NCBI RefSeq assembly: GCF_030253575.1
Contig: NC_080568.1
Location: 19,368,501-19,432,500 of the forward strand
Source of the DNA: Rhododendron vialii
Taxonomy: Eukaryota > Streptophyta > Magnoliopsida > Ericales > Ericaceae
Direction: 5' to 3'
Length of the DNA: 64,000 bases
This document shows positions 1 to 9,424 of this stretch, piece by piece. Under the pieces are notes generated by a model. That model saw nothing but the letters and a program-made list of their open reading frames with translations. It was not told where the DNA came from and made no database searches. Position numbers and translations under genes: made by a program. Every line of letters begins with the position of its first letter. Within the stretch, counting starts at the first letter, position 1.

Positions 1-1774
1 GATGTGATGTACGAGGATCATGCATAAACTGACTAACAACACCTACTGCATAAGTAATATCTGGTCGAGTGTGGGCCAAATATATTAGTCGACCCACAAG
101 TCGCTGATACCTTTCCTTATCAGTACGCTCCCCCACATCTCCACTAAGATGATGATTCGCCTCAATAGGAGAATCTGCAGGTCTACAGCCCAACATACCT
201 GTTTCTTCCAAAAAATCAAGTATATACTTGCGTTGGGAAATAAAAATACCTCTATCAGACCTCGCTACTTCCATTCCAAGAAAGTATCTTAATGATCCCA
301 AGTCCTTAATCTCGAACTCTTGAGCTAGACGAGACTTAAGGTTATGAATCTCACTCACATCATTGCCTGTCATTATTATGTCATCAACATAAACAATAAG
401 GACAGCAATCTTACCATTACTTCGCCGGATGAACATCGTATGATCTGCATGGCTTTGCTTGTAGCCAAAACTTAACATAGCCTTAGAAAACCTGCCAAAC
501 CAAGCTCTAGGTGACTGTTTCAGCCCATAAAGTGCCTTCTTCAATCTACACACATTTCCTTCACTTGCAGGAGTAGAGAAACCTGGTGGAATATCCATAT
601 AAACTTCCTCCTCTAAATCACCATGGAGGAATGCATTTTTCACATCAAACTGTTGAAGAGGCCAATTCAAGTGGGCAGCACACAAGAGGAGAGCTCGCAC
701 AGAATTCATCTTCGCTACCGGAGCAAACGTCTCCTCATAGTCAATACCATAAGTTTGAGTAAAACCTCTGGCAACCAGCCTTGCCTTGTATCTCTCAACT
801 GTACCATCAGCCTTTTGTTTAATAGTGAACACCCACTTACAGCCCACTGGTTTCTTCCCTCCTGGAAGTGACACTAGATCCCAGGTGCCATTCTTTTTCA
901 AAGCTGTCATCTCTTCTACCATAGCTCCTTTCCACTTAGGTATCTTGAATGCATCTTGCCAATTCTGTGGAATAGATATAGAGGAAAGAGAAGAGACAAA
1001 GGCATGGTACGAAGGAGACAAACGGTCATAAGAAACAAACTGTGAGATAGGATGTTGAGTACAAGATCTAACACCTTTTCGAATAGCAATAGGAACATTG
1101 TCAGGATCCATAGGAGGAGGTTCAATAAGAGAAGAATCATTACCAGAAGAGTCAGCTGAGGAATCTGGAACTGGAGTGGGCGATTGTGATTGACAAGGTG
1201 GTAACGTACATGGAGACTTTCCATTTTTCCGTCTAGCATACCTCTGTAAGCCAGCTCCCTGCAGTCGTTGTCGTGCAGGTAATTGTTCCTCAATGTCACC
1301 ACCAATATCATGTGTTTCCCTTTCAACAGATATTGGTTCCTCTCCAGTGTTTTCCTTTTCCCCCTCACTATGATCATAGAAAAGTTTCTCCCCCTCACTA
1401 TGATTATAAAAGGTAAACATCTCTTCCTCCTGCTGATGCTCCCCCTGAAGAGATGGTTTGGAGGGAGAATAAAAAACCTCTGTTTCCCAAAAGGTAACAT
1501 CCATAGAGACAAACATCTTTCTCGAATAAGGATCGTAACACTTATAGCCTTTTTGGGTAGGAGAGTACCCAACAAAAATACACTTATGGGCTTTATGTCC
1601 TAGCTTGCCCCCAGAAGGTTTTGGGGCATGAACAAAACACACACAACCAAACACCCTAGGTGGAAGAGTCGTAACTCGACAATTACTTGGCAGGCACTCA
1701 ATGGGTGTTTTAAAATTAAGGACACTGGATAGCATACGGTTGATAAGATATGTGGCAGTTAAAATAGCTTCTCC
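1..1774 (-). pseudogene. copia integrase C-terminus and reverse transcriptase (continues outside)
   Basis: Read in the integrase frame, this stretch gives the integrase tail with PRVFGCVCFVH, an acidic linker with two near-repeats of HSEGEK, and then the reverse transcriptase. Visible RT signatures are GCKWVFTIK, RYKARLVARGFTQ, DVKNAFLHGDL, LKKALYGLKQSPRAW, the catalytic YVDD (complement near 382-393) and DLGSLRYFLGMEV. The window ends just after SQFMHDPR, before RNase H. No stop is seen in the frame from 1774 to 1. An alternative minus-strand open frame at 916-1575 has no domain and is a shadow. Confidence 0.93.
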
Positions 1775-2377
1775 TCATAAGTATTTGGGAACATTCATAG
1801 TGAACAAAAGGGATCGAGCCACCTCAGCAAGATGACGATTTTTACGCTCAGCGACTCCATTTTGTTGTGGAGTGTCAACGCAAGTCGTCTGAAAAATAAT
1901 ACTATTATCATCTAGATATGTCCGAAAAATCTTATCAATATACTCAGTCTCATTATCACTCCGAAGAATTTTAATATTTGTATCAAACTGAGTGCACACC
2001 ATCTTATGAAAAGATTTGAAACAGGAAAATACTTCATTTTTTGAATGGAGTAAGTACAGCCATGTGGCACGAGAATAACAATCAATAAAAGTAACAAACC
2101 ATCGATAGCCCTTTAAAGAAGTAACAGGAGAAGGACCCCAAACATCAGAGTGGATAACCATAAATGGAGAATCACTTCGTTTATTAATAGGTGCATAAAA
2201 AGAGCGTTTATGTTTCCCAAACTCACAGGCTTCACAAAAAAACTGATCCCTAGGACAATGTTTAACTAAAATAGGAAAGAGTTTCTCTAATATCCCAAAC
2301 GAGGGATGACTTAATCTACGGTGCCACCGATGTAACAAAGAGTGGAACTCATATCTGCCCGTAAAGCTTGTCCACAT
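1775..2377 (-). pseudogene. copia integrase, cut by a nonsense codon
   Basis: The segment starts with the GAG-pre-integrase zinc-binding part (HRWHRRLSHPS followed by CEAC). It continues into the integrase catalytic core with the first Asp in DVWGPSP, a second acidic position in LRSDNETEY and the conserved NGVAERKNRH stretch. The frame stops at PKYL: the next codon, expected to be Trp (TGG) in this family, is TGA. The frame downstream of the stop stays aligned to reverse transcriptase, so the stop is a point change rather than an indel. It overlaps the end of the gag-protease frame in a different phase. Confidence 0.92.
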
Positions 2378-3906
2378 GATAAAGACGACTGAGATGGATG
2401 AGGTTCATGCTCCAGATAATAGATACCACCATGTGCTTTACCACTGCCAGTCACCTTCCTCGTTTCCAGTTCCTGAAAGATACAGTGAGTAGGAAAAAAT
2501 GTCACGGAACAGTTTGCAGAATGGGTAAAACTACTAACTGAAAGAAGGTTAGTGGCAAAGTTTGGAATATGGAGGACTGAAGAAAGAGAGATAGAGGGAG
2601 AATAGCGAACGGAACCTTTCCCTGAAATAGCAGAGAATGACCTGTCGGCAATTCGAACCTTATCCTTACCAGAACAAGTAGAATAGGAATAAAAAACAGA
2701 AGAACAACCTGTCATATGATCTGAAGCACCAGAATCGATAATCCAAGGAATACCGGATGAGGCAGTAAATGCACTAGCTAGAATACCTGAATGAGCAAAA
2801 TAGGATGCAGTAGGAGCTGCTGTGGAAGTAGGAGCTATAGTAGAGGAAGAATCAGCTCGAGTCATAAGACGCCTGAGAGCTTGCATCTCCCCCTGAGAGA
2901 AACCGCCAACATATTCAGAAGGTGACTGAACTCCTGTACTGAACCCAGAATCAGACAAGGTAGTAAACTCTGAAACATGTGCCTGAGCCTGAGAACGCCC
3001 GGGACCACGACCTCGACCTCCACGTCCACTGCCTCGCCCACGAGAAGGACGACCATGTAACTTCCAACAGAAATCCTTGGTATGTCCAGTGTTGTGGCAA
3101 TAATCACACTGGAGTGACATACGGTCTATGGTCCCACTAGTAGTACCATACTGAGACTTTCCACTGCCAGACCCAAACTGTCCCTGCGGAATAGCAACCA
3201 ATGCAGAACGATCAGAAGAGGGAGCTTGTAACATAGCACCCCTTCTGCTCTCCTCCTGTTGAACAATGGCATAGGCCTCTCCTAAAGATGGAAACGGAAC
3301 ACGACCCAACACCTGCACTCTAATTGGATCATACTCCACATCAAGACCAGTAAGAAAGTCATACACACGTTCTTTCTCTATTCTTTTTAACCAAGCACCA
3401 GCATCAACAGAACAGACTGCCTGAAACCCCTGATAATAATCAAATTCTTGCCAAGCCCCACTGAGATCAGCAAAGTAAACAGCAACAGATCGATTGTGTT
3501 GATCCATAGTACGAAGTCTCTTACGCAACTCAAAACACTGAGCATCATTGCCCTGCTGAGAATAAGTCTGTTTGGCAATAGTCCAAATCTGATATGGAGT
3601 GTTAAAAAGCAAGAAAGGACTACGAATATCAGCCTTCATAGAATTAAACAACCAGGTCATGGCTAAAGATCGACGAGACTTAAACGTCTTGAGTTCAACA
3701 TCAGTAGTAGGCTCAGTAACAGGGCTTTCAATGAACTCAGACATCCCTTTAGCTTCAATAGCTAATGTAAAAGTACGAGACCAAAGTAAATAATTTGTGC
3801 CATCCAGTTTGATGGGACAAATATCCAATGAAGAGTTATCCAGAGTCCCTACACGACTCAACTCATCCTTGCCACTAGCGGAAGCCTGTTTTTTCTCTTC
3901 TGACAT
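2311..3906 (-). pseudogene. copia gag-protease segment of the broken polyprotein
   Basis: I chose the ATG whose protein starts MSEEKKQAS; an open frame continues a little upstream. The N-terminal half is a UBN2-type gag (capsid) region including the SRTFTLAIEAKG stretch. It is followed by a CCHC zinc knuckle (CDYCHNTGHTKDFC, about residue 267 from this start), an Arg/Gly-rich tail that would bind RNA, and the aspartic protease motif IDSGASDHMTG. The frame ends just where the GAG-pre-integrase domain should begin. That domain's His-rich start is read in another frame at 2311-2377, so a small indel has split the polyprotein. Confidence 0.93.
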
Positions 3907-4134
3907 CTTGAAAGCAGAACAATAATGCCAAATAAACAATAAACTATGTTCCCAGCAACTTTAGAACTCCAAAAATAATAAATAAAGGTTCCAAAAGCCC
4001 TAGAACCTCAAAAAAAATCAACTGAATACCTTCGAATCTAACTAAAACAATGTTGAAACTTCGTGAGAGAAGAAAAAATAGATCCGATTGGCGAGAAAAA
4101 AAAACGGCGACAGCAGCAGATCTGATTGAAGCGC

Positions 4135-4203
4135 ACTATTCACGCGAGTACTATTCACGAGCACTGTTCACGCGACTGTTCACGCGAAGTACTGTTCACG
4201 CGC
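4135..4203 (-). repeat. Short tandem repeat in the copia 5' leader
   Basis: On the plus strand the decamer-like unit CTGTTCACGCG and variants (CTATTCACGCG, CTATTCACGAG) occur five to six times in about 70 bp, between the primer binding site and gag, in the leader of the predicted genomic RNA. Confidence 0.8.
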
Positions 4204-4230
4204 AACAAGAAGAACGTCGTAGGTCGCCCA

Positions 4231-4251
4231 GGTTCTATCGCTTTGATACCA
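4231..4251 (-). other. Primer binding site, initiator tRNA-Met type
   Basis: The minus strand reads TGGTATCAAAGCGATAGAA directly after the LTR. Plant copia elements usually have TGGTATCAGAGC, complementary to the 3' end of initiator tRNA-Met; here one G is A. Confidence 0.85.
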
Positions 4252-4426
4252 TGTTCAATTTTAGGGTAATCGTAATAGGGAGAAAACCCATTAGAGTTAA
4301 TTTCATTCAACGTAAAATATATATGTACAAACTGTATAATAATTACACTACGGTCCTAGATACTTAAACCAATTACATGATAAGACACATAATTGCACTA
4401 GATACAAATAGATCCATCATCTAACA
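4252..4426 (-). repeat. 5' LTR of the copia element (175 bp)
   Basis: On the minus strand the segment starts TGTTAG and ends TTGAACA, giving the expected TGTT...AACA inverted ends. It abuts the primer binding site with no gap. An AT-rich TATATATTT stretch in the 3' half could serve as its TATA box. Boundaries rest on the ends and on the binding site, because the partner LTR is outside the window. Confidence 0.82.
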
Positions 4427-4599
4427 CAACTTTTGGGAGACTCAATCTCCTAGTATAAGTTTACTATTTCAACTTATAAACTATCTTATCTCTGGGAAGG
4501 ACTACCAAGAACTCTGGCTATTAGGACTGCTTGCATGCTTTGTGTTTTTCAATGACACTATTTATGTGCACCGATAAAAGAAGGAACTATTTATGTGGG

Positions 4600-4872
4600 A
4601 TGATGCTATGGTGTCCCCGGTCATTTTGGGGACCGTAATTTTTGGCATAACTTCACCATTATGAGCATAACTAAAACCCATTATAAGCATAACAGAATCC
4701 AAACAAGGCATAATCAAGGCATAACTAAACTCAACCAAGGCATAACATAACAAGTTATGCCTTGTTATGGTTCTATTATGCTTTTAATGGGTTTTGGTTA
4801 TACTCATAATGGTTTTGTTACATCAAAAGTTACAGTGTCCTCAAAATGACCGGGGATACCGAAGTTATTCCC
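4600..4872. mobile_element. Mutator-type fold-back MITE (273 bp)
   Basis: The two halves are inverted copies over almost the full length; the outer parts share GTCCCCGGTCATTTTGRGGAC. An 11-bp direct repeat ATTTATGTGGG flanks the element at 4589-4599 and 4873-4883, which fits the 9-11 bp target duplication of Mutator-like elements. The interior consists largely of GGCATAAC-like octamers on one arm and their complements on the other. There is no coding capacity. Confidence 0.85.
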
Positions 4873-4883
4873 ATTTATGTGGG

Positions 4884-6134
4884 TTGGAAATGGGGATTTC
4901 CCTTTGCGTAATAGAGGTTGTTTGCTACTCGACATAGGACTAATCCACTTTTTGGATATGGAATTTTTTCCACATTTGTTGTGGAAAGCATAATTTTAAC
5001 TCTTTAACTGCTTAGATGGTGTTATGCTGACAATTCAAGAGAAGTTAACACATCATCCGGAAAGCTCCTAACGGGGGACATATTGCTAAGCTGATTATTA
5101 TTCATCTTAACATAGCAAACCAAATGCATAGAAAGGGAGATTCAATTGGTTTTGTGGCATATGGATGCTCAGTGATGTAAAGATAAAAATAGCATACTTT
5201 TAAACACGTGCAACTGTACAATGCTTATGGTTTTGTCCTTCTGAAAAATATTCAAGACTTTCATTGCATAAAATAAGCAGTTTATATGAGAGCATATCTA
5301 CCCTATATTAGAAGGAAACCCATAGGTTCTCCATCCCTTTTTCATTTTCTCTCATTCTGTATGCACATGGTTATTTGTTCTGTTACCTGGGGGCATTTTG
5401 GGTCTTTAACACTAAGCATTGCTGCTTCTTTTTATCCTAACACATCATTGCTTTAGTAAATAATGGTTTTCTTGTGATCTTTGTGTGGTGGGGGTGGTAG
5501 TCATTCTGTTAGGTTAGTTCGTTCATAGTCAATTCTTTTAGTTTAGCTCAGCAAACTCTTGGAATAGTTTTAGTTTTGTATTGGGCATGCATTGTGCTTG
5601 AAGGGACAACGATTAGATGTTTCCTGCTATTACATGTCAGTTGCTCTAATGATAGGGGAGGATCTTTGCGTATCGATTTTGGGTTCTTCTATCCATAAAA
5701 ATTTAGTACTACAAAGGATTGTGTGCTTGTAGTTTGTGGAATCAATTCAAGCAATTCAGATATAATGGCAAGGCAACAAGTCCTTTTTGGCAAACGGAAA
5801 GAACATGTAATTGAGTATGTTTGCTACAAGAAGGAAGAATAGATTATGAGTCGCGTCTGTGAATTAGAAGAGCAGTACTTGAATGTCGTCCTCTTTTGGA
5901 TCCTAATAATTATTCATGAGTGTGATAAAATTGTGGAGGATGAAAGAAACGGATGCATGTTGTTGGACTGAGCTGCTGAGCAGTTGAAGTCTACAATATC
6001 ACGCCACTGGGAGAATTAGCAAGCCACTGCCAATCTGGAGAATCAATTGGTACATTTCAATAACTTTTTTTTTTCAACAACTTATCTTATTTATTTCTGC
6101 AAGACCTATAAATTTAATTACTTACAACCTATCT
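4884..6134. other. Intergenic, no recognisable gene
   Basis: AT-rich single-copy-looking sequence. A stretch near 5755-6050 gives short open segments (for example MARQQVLFGKRKE) broken by several stops; I do not recognise a family, so it may be an old gene relic or chance. Confidence 0.5.
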
Positions 6135-6525
6135 AACAAAAAGAGCTCACATTGGAATAACTAAACTTAGCAACTTCTTAGCAACTCATCAAGTTTTGGC
6201 TCTAGGATAATCAAAAATAGCAACCTTTTGTCAATAATCAAATTATTGAATCCACATCTTCTCACTCAAGTACAATCATCATGAGAAAGTGAAACTCATT
6301 CTCCATTTTAGCAAGAGGTTGTGCATTTAACAATATTGGTCACTTAATGGATTTTAACAAACGCTTTCTATTTTTACTTATTTCACTAAAATGTCATTTA
6401 ATGTAGACCATTAAATTGAGAAGAAAAAAACGGACCCGTAGATTTGAATTTTTGCCAATTCATTTTGATTATGGGCAAAAAATAATCGATGTGGAACTTG
6501 ATATTGCTAACCTTTTTTTTTGCTA
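6135..6525. mobile_element. Dispersed AT-rich MITE, same family as 45.9-49.8 kb
   Basis: The element shares several phrases, in order, with the copies at 49.2-49.5 kb: GGATAATCAAAAATAGCAACCTTTTG here versus GGATAATCAAAATTAGCAACC there, then 'CACATCTTCTCACTCAAGTAC' type sequence. It ends with an AATAATCGATGTGGAAC motif resembling AATAATCAATGTGGAGG at 46.35 kb. There are no coding features. Ends are approximate. Confidence 0.55.
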
Positions 6526-7288
6526 AGCAAAAGATTATATTAATCTTTGAATTTAAAAATTACAAAGATTAAAAGGACGAGCACTTGAAAATTAAAGCTA
6601 CTTAATCTCCAATACTACCTGAGACCCAAGCGTTGGCCAAGGACCAACCAAAACCCTAATAGAACCCCTAAATCCGAACCACCTCCCTATCAGAAAAAAA
6701 AATCTAAACCAAGAACTTGCCCCTGTTGCTGCCCCTTAGTGAAAACGATGCTCCTCCATTGATGATCGCCACATTGTCGCCATCAAAACTCGGGGAACAC
6801 GCCCCTATTGCTATCTCTGCACAAGCTCCATCTGAAAACCCTAGCTATAGATAATCAAAATCTGTTGTGATAAATTTTGATATTTAACTTTTGCTTATTC
6901 CATTACCATGCTCTGACCTAGCCTCGTTATTTTACTTCCTCTCTGTTTCTTCCCTTTTTCTATTTTCAAATTAATGCTTTTGAGCTCTATTTTCCATTAA
7001 CATCCCCTTAGTTCTGGGGTGGTATTATGAAAATGTATCAAGGAATGGTATTCATTATTTGATTATTAGCCATTTAGATCAACCCATTTGTAGGCATTTG
7101 TAAAACGACAAAGGTGTCTTGAATCCACCATAATATTCTAGGTGGCCTCGTCTGATTCACAGATTGAAAGTTTGAAACTTATGGAATTAACAATTCTGAG
7201 ATTGTTAATCCCTAGATTATTTGTCCTAATTTAATTTCATGTCTAATTCTACTCAATCCCATGTTTAATTCGCATGAGATTACATATG

Positions 7289-7780
7289 GGATAAGGAACA
7301 ATTATTTTGAAAACAAATTTTTTAAAAAAATTCTGATAATTGTTTTTTATGAAAAAAGAAACTTTTGAAAACAATTTTTGGAAAAAAAAAGTTTTACAAA
7401 AAAAAAAAAAAAACGAAGACAGTTTTATTACGAAATTCTTTTGGAAAGAGATTTTTTTTACAAAAACTACATTTTGAAAAGCATTTTTTGAAAAATAGTC
7501 TTTGAATTCGGTTTGTTTTTCAAAAAACATATTTTGAAAAAAAACTAGTTGTTGAAAAATATTTTTTCAAAATAAATAAAGTTTTTGAAAACAATTTTGC
7601 AATTTTTTTTGAAAAAAGAAAGTTATGAAAAATATTTTCCGAAAAATTATGAAAATAGTTTTTTATTAAAAAAAATTTTGGAAAAAAAAATTTCAATATA
7701 AAATTTTACAAAAGATAATTTTGAAAATACTTTTTGAGAACAATTCTATTATCATCCAATTTTTTTTGAAAACAATTCCT
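7289..7780. repeat. Degenerate TTTTGAAAA-rich low-complexity tract
   Basis: About 490 bases of short, imperfectly repeated self-complementary units (TTTTGAAAA, GAAAAAAATTTT) with long A and T runs. Open frames here are compositional artefacts. A similar shorter tract lies at 49.5-49.64 kb. Confidence 0.8.
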
Positions 7781-8038
7781 TATTTGTTGATCCTATTCAA
7801 TCTCAGCTCCCTCCTGGGGTTATATTTAGTACCTACATATAGGGATAAAATTAATATTAATACCGGGATTGATAATCTTACAGTCATTTCGGAAACCAAA
7901 CGTGAGATTACTTGAGATTAGGTACAGTTAGTCTTATCTCAGGTAGTTAATTTGCGAATCAAACGAGGCCTAGGTGCTTTGGATTTTCCATATCAATCCA
8001 TGTATGCTAAAAAAAAACCATAATAATTTGTGTTCTTG

Positions 8039-8040
<2 letters not shown>

Positions 8041-8075
<35 letters not shown>
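8041..8075. repeat. (ATT)n microsatellite
   Basis: About twelve perfect TTA/ATT units. Confidence 0.97.
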
Positions 8076-8076
<1 letters not shown>

Positions 8077-8123
8077 GGTTTTGTGTGGAAAAAATTGAAA
8101 GAGAAATAACCAGCAAAATAATA

Positions 8124-8395
8124 CTCCTTCCGTCCCTTTTTTTGTGTCCAGTATTTCATTTTGGGTTGTCCCTTAATAAGTGTCCATTTTGTAAAGTTAG
8201 GGGGGTAAAAGTTGGTGTATTGTTTATTTTATTTTTAAAAGTAGATTTTATTTTGAAAAGTTAGTGAGTAAAAGTGTAATGATGATGGGTAAGTAAGGAA
8301 AGTGGAGGAAAAAGTTGATGTGAAAGGTGTAATAATGATGTCTTTTTAATAAGTTGGAGTTACGAAGCAGGACACTTAAAAAGGGACGGAGGCAG
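8124..8395. mobile_element. Stowaway-type MITE (272 bp)
   Basis: Inverted ends CTCCTTCCGTCCC and GGGACGGAGGCAG match the Stowaway (Tc1/mariner) CTCCCTCCGTCC end. A TA dinucleotide lies on each side as target duplication. The interior has no open frame of note. Confidence 0.9.
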
Positions 8396-8529
8396 TAATG
8401 AAACAGTCGTTCTAGTCTACCCAACAAGAGGGCTTTTGCAATTCCCGAGGAGCTTTAGGGCGGATAAACAAACTAGCTATTCAAGTTCGAGTTTGGTTCA
8501 CTCATTAAAAGCCCTTTCTAGATTACCTC

Positions 8530-8654
8530 GGGAAAATGATATTGGCACTCTAAAAATTGATGCAATCACTCCAAAATCAGTATAACTCCAAAGCTATTTT
8601 CCTTTGTATTTTAGAATGTCTACATCAATTTTTGGAGTGCCAATATTATTTCCC
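8530..8654. mobile_element. Small fold-back MITE (125 bp)
   Basis: Arms of about 35 bp are inverted copies (GGGAAAATGATATTGGCACTC against GAGTGCCAATATTATTTCCC), separated by a short loop. Superfamily not determined. Confidence 0.75.
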
Positions 8655-9424
8655 TTACCTTGTTACATACTACCATAAGAATTGAGCTTAAAATTATTTT
8701 GAATTTTGTTAGTAGTATTTCAAAACCAAACTTGACCAAGTTATTACTCGGTTTGTTTAACTTATGATGTTCACAAAATTCAATTTACTCTAATTAGTTC
8801 ATAACCAACTCAATTAAAATTGGTCTCAAATAGTCTTGCCTTATAAACAAGCTAAATGAACATATTCTGAAAGATGGTTAAATTTTCAAACCAAAGTTGG
8901 AACCATCCAATGTTCATCTATCAATCTTAGCTTCAATGTAGTCTGTCACTAGAATGCCTCTCCATCAATTGAAACCGGTGCAACCGACAACCAATTTTTT
9001 TCCTTTCAAATCTTTAAATGAGTACGTACACTGATTAAAATTGGTCAACTATGTTCGTTTTGGGATTCTCTCTCTGCCTACGGTTCGCAATAAATTTTCT
9101 TTTAATTATCACTCTCATTTCTCTATTTATCTCTCCACTCATTACCCAAAATCCCAAAACCAAAATTCTAAAACGAACATGGTCGAATCAAGTCTTAACA
9201 TAGCGCACTGCAGTAGCAATTGCGGTAAAATAAAGTGTACCTTCAATACAGGTATTGTTCAAACGGCCAGAAGGCCATGGACTACAAGATATATGTATTA
9301 ATCAAATTATTGACAACAATGGCGTCATATTCAAATACGTGAAACACTTCTATGAACACATTTCTGGAAATTCAGGGGGGGCATGGTCCACATGGAAACT
9401 GCCAGGAAACGTCAAGCTGTTGCA
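8655..9424. other. Intergenic plus 3' flank of the DUF212 gene
   Basis: No gene seen. The part nearest 9424 should contain the 3' UTR of the minus-strand DUF212 gene. Confidence 0.5.

Larger units (their letters stand above)
1..4426 (-). mobile_element. Ty1/copia LTR retrotransposon, 5' part, inactivated
   Basis: Order on the minus strand is LTR, primer binding site, gag, protease, integrase, reverse transcriptase; integrase before reverse transcriptase defines Ty1/copia. RNase H and the 3' LTR lie beyond the window edge, so LTR divergence and target duplication cannot be read. The coding region is nearly intact. I see only one frame change, between protease and integrase, and one nonsense codon in the integrase C-terminal half. 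After the stop the reading frame continues without further shifts to the window edge. The copy therefore looks fairly young but dead by itself. Confidence 0.96.

Noticed and set aside
916-1575. 219-codon minus-strand open frame
   Set aside because: It overlaps the copia integrase/RT frame in another phase, has no domain, and the true frame reads through with clear RT motifs.
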